The notes: generated from the letters alone by a model not told the origin. 13,981 bases of DNA from Thioalkalivibrio sp. (GCA_007136145.1 SLHN01000010.1:1-13981), one strand, 5' to 3'; shown: positions 1 through 7,361, counted from the stretch's first letter. Program-made: numbers and translations.

Positions 1-108
1 CCCGAGGCCGACAGGGTCAAACGGTCGACCCGGTTGCCGCTCCTTTCGTTCATCGAGGATGCCTTCGGGTTCAACGGAAATCCCCTTGTACCGGGTTGCA
101 GCCAGTGA
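1..108 (+). CDS. Partial CDS, 3' end of an unidentified protein
   Basis: Frame 1 is open from the window edge to a TGA at 106-108 and gives a 35-residue tail containing RLPLLSFIEDAFGFN. Its residue composition looks protein-like, whereas the other two forward frames give arginine/serine/proline-rich text typical of GC-rich shadow frames. The start and most of the protein lie outside the window, so I cannot name a family. The gene would end 89 bp before the phosphohexomutase start and run in the same direction. It could also be chance coding. Confidence 0.4.
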   Translation, partial: PEADRVKRSTRLPLLSFIEDAFGFNGNPLVPGCSQ

Positions 109-197
109 GGCACGAAATCGGTGCGACGCCCGACTGCGGTTCCGGTCGGCTCACGCTATCCGGTGCGCGGGCCGATCGGTCGTGGGAGAATGAACCC

Positions 198-1739
198 ATG
201 AACTGGAACGCATTGCAGAATGGTTCGGACATCCGCGGAGTGGCGATGCCCACCGAGGGTGATTCCGCGACGGAGGTCAATCTCACGCCTGAGGTGATGT
301 GGCGCCTGGGGCTCGCGTTCGTCCATTGGCTGGCCCGGTCACTTGGCAGGGAAGCGACCGTATTGACGGTATCGGTGGGACGCGACAGCCGTGTCAGCGG
401 TCCGCCGCTGATGACGGCATTGATGGAGGGATTGACCGCCGGCGGGGCTCGGGTGCTGGACTGCGGCATGGCATCGACGCCAGCGATGTTCATGAGCACG
501 GTCACGCCGGGTTTCACCTGTGACGGCGCGGTGATGCTGACGGCCAGTCATCTGCCGTCGCATCGCAACGGCTGCAAGTTCTTCACTGCTAACGGTGGTT
601 TCAATCGCGAGGATATCAGCGAGTTGCTTCGATTGGCGCAGCGAATCGATCCGCCTTCGGCGGAAGCACCGGGTGCGATCATTACAGCCGATTTCATGCC
701 TGTCTACACCGCGCGGTTGGTCGAGCGAATCCGGGAGGGCGCGGCGCATCCGATACACCCCGACCAACCCCTGCGCGGACTGCGGATCGTGCTCGACGCG
801 GGCAACGGGGCGGGGGGCTTTTTCGCCGGCGAAGTCCTCGAGCCGCTCGGGGCCGATACCACCGGCAGCCAGTTCCTCGAGCCCGACGGGACCTTCCCCA
901 ACCATGTGCCGAATCCGGAGCATCCCGACGCGATGGCGTCGCTGCGCCGCGCGGTGCTGGAACACCGGGCCGATTTCGGCATCATCTTCGATCCCGACGT
1001 GGACCGCGCTGCCGCTGTCGACGCACGGGGACACGAAATCAACCGCAACCGGCTGGTTGCGCTGGCGGCGGCGATGGTGCTGCGCGAGCATCCCGGCTCG
1101 ACGATCGTTACCGACTCCATCACCTCGGATGGGCTCACGGATTTCATCGAGGGCGACCTGGGCGGCGTGCATCACCGCTTTCGGCGTGGCTACCGCAACG
1201 TCATCAACGAAGCCCTGCGCCTGAACGCACAGGGGCAGGAGTGCTGGCTTGCAATCGAGACTTCCGGCCATGCGGCGCTGAAGGAGAATCACTTTCTGGA
1301 CGACGGTGCCTACCTGATGGCGATGCTGTTGATCGAACTGGCGCGCGCGCGGGCCGAGGGAAACGATTTGATCGATCTGATCGCCCACCTGCGCGAGCCC
1401 GCCGAGAGTCGGGAATATCGTCTTGCGGTCGAGGTCGCCGACTTCGCCGATTATGGCGACAGGGTGATCGACGCGTTGCGTATCGAGGCCGCCGGGGAGC
1501 CGGATTGGGCGGTCGTTCCCGGCACGCACGAAGGTGTCCGTGTCGCCTGTTCGGCCCCGGAGGAATCTGGCTGGTTCCTGCTTCGGCTGTCTCTGCATGA
1601 TCCCGTGATGCCGCTGAACGTTGAGTCCGAGGTCTCGGGCGGCGTCGACCGCATCACCAGCCGCCTGCGCGACTTTCTGGACCGTTTCGATGGCCTCGAT
1701 GGCGGCGCCTTGCGTGGAGGCGAGGGTAGCGGACACTGA
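198..1739 (+). CDS. Phosphomannomutase/phosphoglucomutase (alpha-D-phosphohexomutase family)
   Basis: This 513-residue cytoplasmic enzyme is predicted to interconvert hexose 6-phosphate and hexose 1-phosphate (mannose or glucose) for nucleotide-sugar, polysaccharide or LPS synthesis. All four family landmarks are visible. The phosphoserine loop TASH has Ser117, the Mg-binding loop DPDVDR spans about 265-270, the sugar-binding loop ETSGH about 354-358, and the C-terminal phosphate loop is RLSLHDP at about 463-469. The serine loop reads TASHLPSHRNG instead of the common TASHNP, a variant I associate with a PMM/PGM-like subgroup also found in plants. The phosphate loop is likewise divergent from the usual RxSxTEP, so substrate preference is open. 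The ATG at 198 is chosen over an in-frame ATG at 96 because GGGAGA lies just upstream and homology-like sequence (DIRG) begins soon after. It is somewhat longer than AlgC (about 460 residues). Confidence 0.9.
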   Translation: MNWNALQNGSDIRGVAMPTEGDSATEVNLTPEVMWRLGLAFVHWLARSLGREATVLTVSVGRDSRVSGPPLMTALMEGLTAGGARVLDCGMASTPAMFMSTVTPGFTCDGAVMLTASHLPSHRNGCKFFTANGGFNREDISELLRLAQRIDPPSAEAPGAIITADFMPVYTARLVERIREGAAHPIHPDQPLRGLRIVLDAGNGAGGFFAGEVLEPLGADTTGSQFLEPDGTFPNHVPNPEHPDAMASLRRAVLEHRADFGIIFDPDVDRAAAVDARGHEINRNRLVALAAAMVLREHPGSTIVTDSITSDGLTDFIEGDLGGVHHRFRRGYRNVINEALRLNAQGQECWLAIETSGHAALKENHFLDDGAYLMAMLLIELARARAEGNDLIDLIAHLREPAESREYRLAVEVADFADYGDRVIDALRIEAAGEPDWAVVPGTHEGVRVACSAPEESGWFLLRLSLHDPVMPLNVESEVSGGVDRITSRLRDFLDRFDGLDGGALRGGEGSGH

Positions 1740-1742
1740 CCC

Positions 1743-1766
1743 GCCGGGGCACGGCCCGACCCCGGC
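1743..1766 (+). terminator. GC-rich hairpin after the phosphohexomutase gene
   Basis: GCCGGGG (1743-1749) and CCCCGGC (1760-1766) form a perfect 7-bp stem with a 10-nt loop, starting 3 bp after the phosphohexomutase stop codon. No T-run follows, so it is not a classical intrinsic terminator. It may act as a weak terminator or an mRNA 3'-end stabiliser. Confidence 0.3.
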
Positions 1767-1865
1767 AAAGGGATGAATTCAGTCGATCGGTGCGTCGGGA
1801 TCGAGTGGGCGCCGGACATGCCGGTTCCCCTGTTTCCAACGTAAGACCTAACCGAGGAGATAGTC

Positions 1866-2375
1866 ATGAGAGTTTTGCGCAGCATGGTTTTTCTGGGCGC
1901 GTTTGCCGCCATCCTTCCCGCCGGTCCCGCGCAGGCGGAAGAAGAGTTTCCGCTCGCGATCAATGTTCGGCAAATGCACATGGAAACGGCCTTGGCTGCT
2001 GCCCGCGCTGCGTTGGCCGCCTGTCGAGCCGAGGGCATTCAGGTCGGGGTGACGGTCGTCGACCGCCGCGGCATCGAGCAGGTCGTGCTGCGTGACGTGG
2101 TGGCACCGCATCTGACCCTGGAGGTCAGCCGGATGAAGGCCTACACCGCCAACGAGATGACCGTTGCAACCTCGGCGTTGGAGGAGGGTGGTCATCGCAG
2201 CCCACTGGCCCACGTGCCCGGACTGTTCCTGGGCGCGGGCGGCGTGCCGATCGAGGCTGGCGGCGTGTTTTACGGGGCCATCGGAGTCAGCGGTGCACCT
2301 TCCGGCCTGCAGGACGAGGCCTGTGCGCGGGCTGGCGCTGAGGCCGTGGAAATCGAACTCGAAATGAACCTGTAG
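1866..2375 (+). CDS. Exported GlcG/HbpS-family (DUF336) protein
   Basis: This small protein (169 residues) has an N-terminal signal peptide: Met-Arg, a hydrophobic core (VFLGAFAAIL) and a likely cleavage after AQA at about residue 25. The mature part shows the GlcG/HbpS fold signature. There is a leading helix (METALAAARAALAAC), a 'GVTVVDRRG' strand, a 'KAYTANEM' segment corresponding to the usual 'KA.tA' region, and a glycine-rich 'GGVPIEAGGVFYGAIGVSGA' end. Family members include HbpS, an extracellular haem-binding protein, and GlcG, found near glycolate oxidase genes. Most have no known activity, and neither role can be assigned here. GAGGAGA (1854-1860), 5 nt before the ATG, fixes the start. 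The gene is probably transcribed separately from, or weakly with, the upstream mutase (126-bp gap). Confidence 0.8.
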   Translation: MRVLRSMVFLGAFAAILPAGPAQAEEEFPLAINVRQMHMETALAAARAALAACRAEGIQVGVTVVDRRGIEQVVLRDVVAPHLTLEVSRMKAYTANEMTVATSALEEGGHRSPLAHVPGLFLGAGGVPIEAGGVFYGAIGVSGAPSGLQDEACARAGAEAVEIELEMNL

Positions 2376-2420
2376 TCGGAGCCGTCGCGGGTTGGGGTGG
2401 GGTACCTGTTCTGTCCCGGG

Positions 2421-2435
2421 AAGCCAGGGTGGCTT
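2421..2435. other. Short perfect inverted repeat between glcG-like gene and nrdJ
   Basis: AAGCCA (2421-2426) and TGGCTT (2430-2435) flank GGG. The structure lies 46 bp past the glcG-like stop with no T-run after it, so it is at best a weak terminator. The rest of 2376-2556 shows nothing else I can support. No complete cobalamin riboswitch was found. Confidence 0.25.
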
Positions 2436-2556
2436 GATTGTGATGCAGGCGCCCGGTCTGCTCCGGCCCATAGGCTGCGCCCTCGCGGCGCCGTGACCTT
2501 GATCGATAGATTGGCATTGACGGGTCCCTTCCCGAGGTCTAGCCTTCGTTGAGCGA

Positions 2557-2603
2557 ATACCAGATGTAGTGTTTCGCGGGCCATTTCGCACAACAAGTAG
2601 TAT
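2557..2603 (+). promoter_or_regulatory. Tandem NrdR boxes (operator of the nrdJ operon)
   Basis: Two 16-bp sites match the known NrdR consensus acaCWAtATaTWGtgt. ATACCAGATGTAGTGT (2557-2572) agrees at 12 of 16 positions. GCACAACAAGTAGTAT (2588-2603) agrees at 11 of 16, including both CWA/TWG half-sites. Their starts are 31 bp apart, about three helical turns, which is the spacing typical of NrdR box pairs in front of nrd operons. NrdR is the ATP/dATP-sensing zinc-finger/ATP-cone repressor of ribonucleotide reductase genes. An AT-rich TAGTATAAA (2598-2606) overlaps the second box and could be the -10 region, but I see no good -35. Confidence 0.75.
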
Positions 2604-2668
2604 AAACCCAAGGGATGTCATGCACATGCGAGGCACCACGCACCTGCAGTCCGTCAGCGATTCGACCC

Positions 2669-2674
2669 GGGAGG
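2669..2674 (+). promoter_or_regulatory. Ribosome-binding site deciding the nrdJ start
   Basis: GGGAGG, 5 nt before the ATG at 2680, is the only strong Shine-Dalgarno in the region. It favours 2680 over the in-frame ATGs at 2569 and 2620. The 2569 start would also lie inside the first NrdR box. Confidence 0.75.
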
Positions 2675-2679
2675 TTCCG

Positions 2680-5600
2680 ATGCAGCCGGCGTCAATGGAA
2701 ATCTGGGATCAGAAATACCGCCTGAAGGCCAACGACGGTACGATCCTCGATCGCGACATCGACGGTACCTGGAAGCGCGTGGCGCGTGCGCTGGCCGACA
2801 TCGAAGCAACCCCTGAGCTGCGCGAGCATTGGTATGAGCGCTTCCTTCGGGCGCTGCGTCAGGGCGCGATTCCGGCCGGACGCATCATCGCCAACGCCGG
2901 CGCGCAGGCGCACAAGCCTGCCACCTCGACGATCAACTGCACGGTCTCCGGTACCATCCGCGATTCGATGGACGATATCCTCGGCAAGCTGCACGAGGCC
3001 GGGGTGACGCTGAAGAGCGGATGCGGGATCGGTTATGAGTTCAGCACGCTGCGGCCTCGAGGCGCCTATGTTTCCGGCGCCGGCGCGTATACGTCCGGGC
3101 CGCTGTCGTTCATGGATATCTACGACAAGATGTGCTTCACGATCTCGTCCGCGGGCGGGCGGCGCGGGGCGCAGATGGCGACCTTCGACATCGGCCACCC
3201 GGATGTGGTCGAGTTCATCCGCGCCAAGCGTGCCGATGGCACGCTGCGCCAGTTCAACCTATCGCTGTTGATTACCGCGGATTTCATGGCCGCAGTGCAG
3301 AACGATGATCGCTGGCCGCTCGCTTTTCCGATCACCGATGTCGAGATCACCCAGGGCACCATCGACCTGAACGATCCGGAACAGGTGCTTTGGCGCGATT
3401 GGCCGGATACGAACGGCTACCTCACCAACGACACTGGCCAGGTTGCCTGCCGCATCTACAGAACGATCCCGGCGCGGCGCCTCTGGGACATGATCATGGC
3501 CTCCACCTATGATTATGCCGAACCGGGTTTCATCCTGATCGACCAGTACAACGAAATGAACAACAACTGGTGGTGTGAGTCGATCCGCTCCACCAATCCA
3601 TGTGTCACCGGCGACACCTGGGTGCAGACCTCCAGCGGGCCGCGCCAGGTCAGTGGACTGGTGGGCCGGCCCTTCCTGGCCCGCGTCGATGGTCGGGACC
3701 ATGCCACCGGCCAGGAGGGCTTTTTCAGAACCGGCACCAAGTCCGTCGTCGAGTTGCAAACCCGCGAAGGTTACCGCCTGCGCCTCACCCGCGATCACCG
3801 GCTGCGCCGAGTCACGGCCTTTACGCCCTACCGCACCGAGACCGAATGGTGCGAAGCCGGTCAGCTGCGTGCCGGGGATCGGGTTCTGCTCAACGATCAT
3901 CGCGCCAGCCGCGAATGGGCCGGAAAACACGGTCGTAACGAAGGCTATCTGATGGGGTTGCTGCTGGGCGACGGCACGCTCAAGCAAAACGAAGCGGTGC
4001 TCTCGGTATGGCGGCCCGAGGCGGTGGCGAATGGCCCCGATGCGTCCCCTTCCCACGGCACGCAGGCGGTCATGGCAGAGGCGCTGGCTGCCGCCAGGCA
4101 GCTGCCGCACCGAGCCGACTTCCAGGGTTGGCACGAAGTCGCGGGACGCAACGAATTGCGCCTGTCGACCGCCGCGATTCGTGACCTGGCTCTGGAACTG
4201 GGCATGCGGCCTGGCAACAAGGCGATCACCCCGGCCATCGAGGCCGAGTCCAGCGCTTTCCATTGCGGCTTCCTGCGTGGTTTGTTCGATGCCAACGGTT
4301 CTGTTCAGGGCAGTCAGCAAAAGGGCGTGTCGGTGCGTCTGGCCCAATCGGATCTCGCCATTCTGGAAGCCACCCAGCGCATGCTGCTGCGGCTCGGGAT
4401 CGTCTCCACCCTTTATCGCGACCGCCGCATGGTCAGTACCGCCCTGTTGCCCGATGGCAGGGGTGGGCAAGCCCAATATGTTGTTCAGGCACAGCATGAA
4501 CTGGTCATCAGCGGGGAAAACCTGCAGGAGTTCGCCGCGCAGATCGGTTTCACCGACAGCGACAAGGCTGCCCGGCTGAAGGGCCTGCTCGGTGGCTACC
4601 GGCGCGAGCTCAACCGCGAGCGCTTCACGGCACGGGTGGAAGCCGTCGTGCCTGCCGGGGTGGAAGATGTGTATGACGTGCAGGTACCCGGCATCAATGC
4701 CTTCGATGCCAACGGTTTGCACGCCCACAACTGCGGCGAGCAGGGACTGCCCCCCTTCGGCGCCTGTCTGCTCGGGTCGATCAACCTTACCCGGTTCGTC
4801 GTCGCGCCGTTCACCGACAGGGCTGGGTTCGACTGGGAGGCCTTTGGCGAGACCGTCTCGGTGTTCACGCGCATGCTGGACAACGTCGTCGAGGTCAACG
4901 GGTTGCCGCTGGCCGAGCAGCGCGAGGAGATTCTGCGCAAGCGTCGGCACGGCATGGGCTACCTGGGGCTGGGGTCGGCGTTGACCATGATGGGGATGAA
5001 ATACGGCGACGACGAATCGCTGGAGTTCACCGAGCGCGTGACGCGCGAAATGGCCCTGGCAGGCTGGCGTGCCGGACTGGAACTCGCGCGGGAGAAAGGG
5101 CCTGCGCCGATCATGGACGAGGAATTCACCGTGACCGCGAAAATGCTGCGCCAGCGTCCCGAGATGGCGCGCGACGGGTTTCAGCCGGGAGATCGGGTCA
5201 GGGGGCGGGTGCTGCATGCGCGTTACAGCCGGTACATGCGGCGGATCGCCGAAGTGGAACCCGAGCTGGTGGAGGCGATCGCAGCCGAGGGCTGCCGTTT
5301 CACCCATCACAGTTCGATCGCGCCGACCGGAACGATCTCGCTGTCGCTGGCCAATAACGCGAGCAACGGCATCGAGCCGAGCTTCGCCCACCACTACGCG
5401 CGCAACGTGATCCGCAGCGGCAAGAAATCCAAGGAAAAGGTCGATGTCTTCTCCTACGAACTCCTGGCCTACCGGGAACTCGTGAACCCGCGCGCGATGC
5501 CGTACTCCGAGAGCGCCGAGCAGCAGCTTCCGGATTATTTCGTCACCGCCGACGACATCACGCCGAAGGCGCATGTGGACGTGCAGGCGGCGGCTCAGAA

Positions 5601-5913
5601 GTGGATCGATTCGTCGATCTCCAAGACAGCCAACGTGCCGACCGATTACCCTTTCGATGCGTTCAAGGACATTTATCTCTACGCCTGGCAGCAGGGCCTG
5701 AAAGGCTGCACCACCTTCCGCTTCAATCCGGAGGCGTTTCAGGGGGTGCTGGTCAAGGAGAAGGATCTGGCCGGTACGACCTACCGTTTCGCCCTGGAGG
5801 ACGGCACCGTGATCGAGGCCAGGGGCAATGAGGAAGTCGAGTACGACGGCGAAACCCACACCGCCGCCAACCTCTACGATGCCCTGAAGGAAGGGTATTA
5901 CGGCAAGTTCTGA
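2680..5913 (+). CDS. nrdJ: Adenosylcobalamin-dependent (class II) ribonucleotide reductase, catalytic subunit NrdJa, intein-containing precursor
   Basis: This enzyme reduces ribonucleotides to deoxyribonucleotides using a cobalamin-generated thiyl radical, oxygen-independently, in the cytoplasm. The precursor is 1077 residues. Removing the 377-residue intein (308-684) leaves about 700 residues, the normal size for this NrdJ type. Landmarks are Cys87 (STINCTV, redox-pair cysteine), GCGIGYEFSTLRPRG, GRRGAQMATFDIGHPDVVEF, then STNP joined to CGEQGLPPFGACLLGSIN after splicing. Cys685 of the precursor (308 in the mature protein) is the predicted thiyl-radical cysteine, with Asn and Glu two residues either side as in E. 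coli NrdA N437-C439-E441. Cys696 (mature 319) is the second redox cysteine. IAPTGTISLSLANN and the KGCTTFRFNP loop lie further on. The C-terminal cysteine tail is absent because it is encoded by the next gene, nrdJb, 15 bp downstream, as in Pseudomonas. Regulation by NrdR is predicted from the tandem boxes. Confidence 0.95.
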   Translation: MQPASMEIWDQKYRLKANDGTILDRDIDGTWKRVARALADIEATPELREHWYERFLRALRQGAIPAGRIIANAGAQAHKPATSTINCTVSGTIRDSMDDILGKLHEAGVTLKSGCGIGYEFSTLRPRGAYVSGAGAYTSGPLSFMDIYDKMCFTISSAGGRRGAQMATFDIGHPDVVEFIRAKRADGTLRQFNLSLLITADFMAAVQNDDRWPLAFPITDVEITQGTIDLNDPEQVLWRDWPDTNGYLTNDTGQVACRIYRTIPARRLWDMIMASTYDYAEPGFILIDQYNEMNNNWWCESIRSTNPCVTGDTWVQTSSGPRQVSGLVGRPFLARVDGRDHATGQEGFFRTGTKSVVELQTREGYRLRLTRDHRLRRVTAFTPYRTETEWCEAGQLRAGDRVLLNDHRASREWAGKHGRNEGYLMGLLLGDGTLKQNEAVLSVWRPEAVANGPDASPSHGTQAVMAEALAAARQLPHRADFQGWHEVAGRNELRLSTAAIRDLALELGMRPGNKAITPAIEAESSAFHCGFLRGLFDANGSVQGSQQKGVSVRLAQSDLAILEATQRMLLRLGIVSTLYRDRRMVSTALLPDGRGGQAQYVVQAQHELVISGENLQEFAAQIGFTDSDKAARLKGLLGGYRRELNRERFTARVEAVVPAGVEDVYDVQVPGINAFDANGLHAHNCGEQGLPPFGACLLGSINLTRFVVAPFTDRAGFDWEAFGETVSVFTRMLDNVVEVNGLPLAEQREEILRKRRHGMGYLGLGSALTMMGMKYGDDESLEFTERVTREMALAGWRAGLELAREKGPAPIMDEEFTVTAKMLRQRPEMARDGFQPGDRVRGRVLHARYSRYMRRIAEVEPELVEAIAAEGCRFTHHSSIAPTGTISLSLANNASNGIEPSFAHHYARNVIRSGKKSKEKVDVFSYELLAYRELVNPRAMPYSESAEQQLPDYFVTADDITPKAHVDVQAAAQKWIDSSISKTANVPTDYPFDAFKDIYLYAWQQGLKGCTTFRFNPEAFQGVLVKEKDLAGTTYRFALEDGTVIEARGNEEVEYDGETHTAANLYDALKEGYYGKF
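3601..4731 (+). mobile_element. Intein with LAGLIDADG homing-endonuclease domain inserted in nrdJ
   Basis: The 377-residue in-frame insertion begins with Cys1 (CVTGDTWV, block A) and ends HAHN, followed by Cys+1 of the host protein. Block B is LTRDHRL with T63 and H66. The C-terminal blocks are VYDVQVPGINAFDANG (block F, where the usual His is not evident) and LHAHN with the penultimate His376 and Asn377. Splicing therefore looks possible: acyl shift at Cys1, transesterification to Cys+1, Asn377 cyclisation. Between them are two endonuclease helices. YLMGLLLGDGTL has its acidic residue Asp124 intact. FLRGLFDANGSV has Asn232 (codon AAC, 4294-4296) where the catalytic Asp is expected. The endonuclease is thus probably crippled. 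The residue before Cys1 is Pro. Boundaries follow from the conserved NP|CGEQ extein sequence. Confidence 0.93.
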
Positions 5914-5928
5914 GCGTGGAGCGCGATC

Positions 5929-6642
5929 ATGACCATTCGGATTGACAAGAAGATCATCGGTTTCGAGGTTGCCCGTGACGACAGCCCGATCGAGGAATCG
6001 GGTGCCGGTAGCGACCAGACTGTCGAGGATCCGGCCAGCAAGGTCATCCACATGCACGAGAAGCTCGAGCGGCCCGAGATGCTCATGGGTTCCACCTACA
6101 AGATCAAGACGCCGCTGTCCGAACATGCGCTGTATGTAACGATCAATGATGTCGTTCTGAACCCGGGCACTGAGCACGAACTCCGCCGGCCCTTCGAGAT
6201 CTTCATCAACTCGAAGAACATGGACCACTTCCAGTGGATCGTCGCGCTGACCCGGATTATCTCGGCAGTGTTCCGCAAGGGCGGCGACGTGACCTTCCTG
6301 GTCGAGGAGCTGCGCTCGGTCTTCGACCCGCGCGGCGGCTATTTCAAGAAGGGAGGCCGATACATGCCGTCATTGGTGGCGGAGATCGGCGACGCGATCG
6401 AGGGCCACATGCGCATGATCGGCCTGATCAAGGACGATGGGCTCGACGAACATCAGCGCAAGCATATCGAGGAAAAACGGACGCAGTTCGAGGCCAGCCG
6501 CAACCTGGCCAGAACCGAAGCCGAACCCGGTGACGCCTTTCCGCCAGGCGCGCAGCTCTGCGGCAAGTGCAACACCAAGGCCGTGGTTGCCATGGACAAC
6601 TGCCTCACCTGCCTGAATTGCGGCGAGAGCAAATGCGGGTAG
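5929..6642 (+). CDS. nrdJb: NrdJb, C-terminal cysteine-bearing subunit of class II ribonucleotide reductase
   Basis: This 237-residue protein matches the separate second polypeptide of the split NrdJ enzymes (NrdJb of Pseudomonas aeruginosa). It contains MLMGSTYKIKTP, an NKM/NSKNMDHFQW-like region (FEIFINSKNMDHFQWIVALTR) and FRKGGDVTFLVEELRSVFDPRGG, all found in the C-terminal part of single-chain NrdJ proteins. It ends in a cysteine cluster: C211, C214, C225, C228, C231 and C236 in the pattern CGKC...CLTCLNCGESKC. By analogy this carries a zinc-binding motif and the terminal cysteines that re-reduce the active-site disulfide and accept electrons from thioredoxin/glutaredoxin. The ATG at 5929 follows a TGGAG (5917-5921), 15 bp after the nrdJa stop, so the two are almost certainly co-transcribed. 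Confidence 0.9.
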   Translation: MTIRIDKKIIGFEVARDDSPIEESGAGSDQTVEDPASKVIHMHEKLERPEMLMGSTYKIKTPLSEHALYVTINDVVLNPGTEHELRRPFEIFINSKNMDHFQWIVALTRIISAVFRKGGDVTFLVEELRSVFDPRGGYFKKGGRYMPSLVAEIGDAIEGHMRMIGLIKDDGLDEHQRKHIEEKRTQFEASRNLARTEAEPGDAFPPGAQLCGKCNTKAVVAMDNCLTCLNCGESKCG

Positions 6643-6722
6643 GGCTGGTCGGAAAGCCGGCACTGGCGTACGGTGCGATCGTGTAGGCCCGAAACTCTGT
6701 CCACCTCTGGAGTGACGCCACA

Positions 6723-7361
6723 ATGGAGCAGATCCGAACGCGATTGAATGACACACCGGAGGCTGTCGCCGATCTCGTCCGCGTTGCCCTCGCGGGTGAA
6801 CGCAGGCTGCAGCGGCTGGAACGCATGTTCCGCTGGACCGTGGCGTTGTTTCTGCTGACGCTCGCGCTCAGTCTGTATGCTCTGTCTCAGGCTTTTGGCG
6901 CGACGGACGCCAGGGCGCAGTCGGGGTGGCCACATGCGGCTCCGATCCCCGTTCCGCAAGTGGTCGCGCCAGCTCGTCGAGAGACCGCCACGGAGCCCGA
7001 GCACCTGGCGCAGGCCTTCAGGGACCGCGTGCGCAGGCTGAAAGCCGAGATTGCCGGGCTGGAGGACGGAGAATTGAATGTCGGGCATGCGCTGGCGGTG
7101 ATTCTCCATGACACCCGGGATGTACTGCATGAAGTCCGCGAGATGCTCGCGGTGATGCCAGCGATGGGCGAGGACATGCACTCGATGCGCGGCGACATGG
7201 GGCGTATCGCCGCGACCATGGACTCCATGGACGGCAAGATGACGGGGGTGCCGGTCATGGCCGAGGAAATGCGCCGCCTGAACGTCAACATCGACATCAT
7301 GACTACCTCAATCGATTCCACCATGGGGCGAATGGGGCGGATGATGCCCTACATGTGGTGA
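6723..7361 (+). CDS. Hypothetical membrane-anchored, methionine-rich coiled-coil protein
   Basis: I do not recognise a named family for this 212-residue protein. A charged N-terminus (about 1-37) precedes one hydrophobic segment, WTVALFLLTLALSLYALSQAF (about 38-59), which is either an inner-membrane anchor or an uncleaved signal. After a proline-rich linker (PIPVPQVVAP) comes a long amphipathic region with predicted coiled-coil character. The last 75 or so residues hold about 17 methionines (for example MPAMGEDMHSMRGDMG and TMGRMGRMMPYMW). The C-terminal part is probably periplasmic. The methionines could pack a helical bundle or bind Cu(I), but there is no direct evidence for metal binding. 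GGAG at 6709-6712 is 10 nt from the ATG, a weak site. The stop codon lies just before the receptor gene, so the two may be co-expressed. Confidence 0.7.
   Translation: MEQIRTRLNDTPEAVADLVRVALAGERRLQRLERMFRWTVALFLLTLALSLYALSQAFGATDARAQSGWPHAAPIPVPQVVAPARRETATEPEHLAQAFRDRVRRLKAEIAGLEDGELNVGHALAVILHDTRDVLHEVREMLAVMPAMGEDMHSMRGDMGRIAATMDSMDGKMTGVPVMAEEMRRLNVNIDIMTTSIDSTMGRMGRMMPYMW

Noticed and set aside
339..1736. Minus-strand open frame of 465 codons opposite the phosphohexomutase
   Set aside because: The plus-strand frame has all catalytic motifs. The minus-strand text is Arg/His/Gln-rich and without motifs.
2401..2470. Cobalamin-riboswitch-like text (GGTACC...GGGAAGCC) before the B12-dependent reductase
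   Set aside because: Only short pieces resemble the consensus. The B12 box (GCCACTG-like) and the full core are absent, and a covariance-model search would be needed to revive it.
2569..2679. N-terminal extension of NrdJ from the upstream ATG at 2569
   Set aside because: It would place coding sequence over both NrdR boxes, has no ribosome-binding site and gives unconserved-looking residues. The ATG at 2680 has GGGAGG.
3259..6228. Long minus-strand open frame of 989 codons opposite nrdJ
   Set aside because: It is antisense to a well-supported conserved gene and an intein, a common effect of high GC and codon bias. Its translation shows no family motif.
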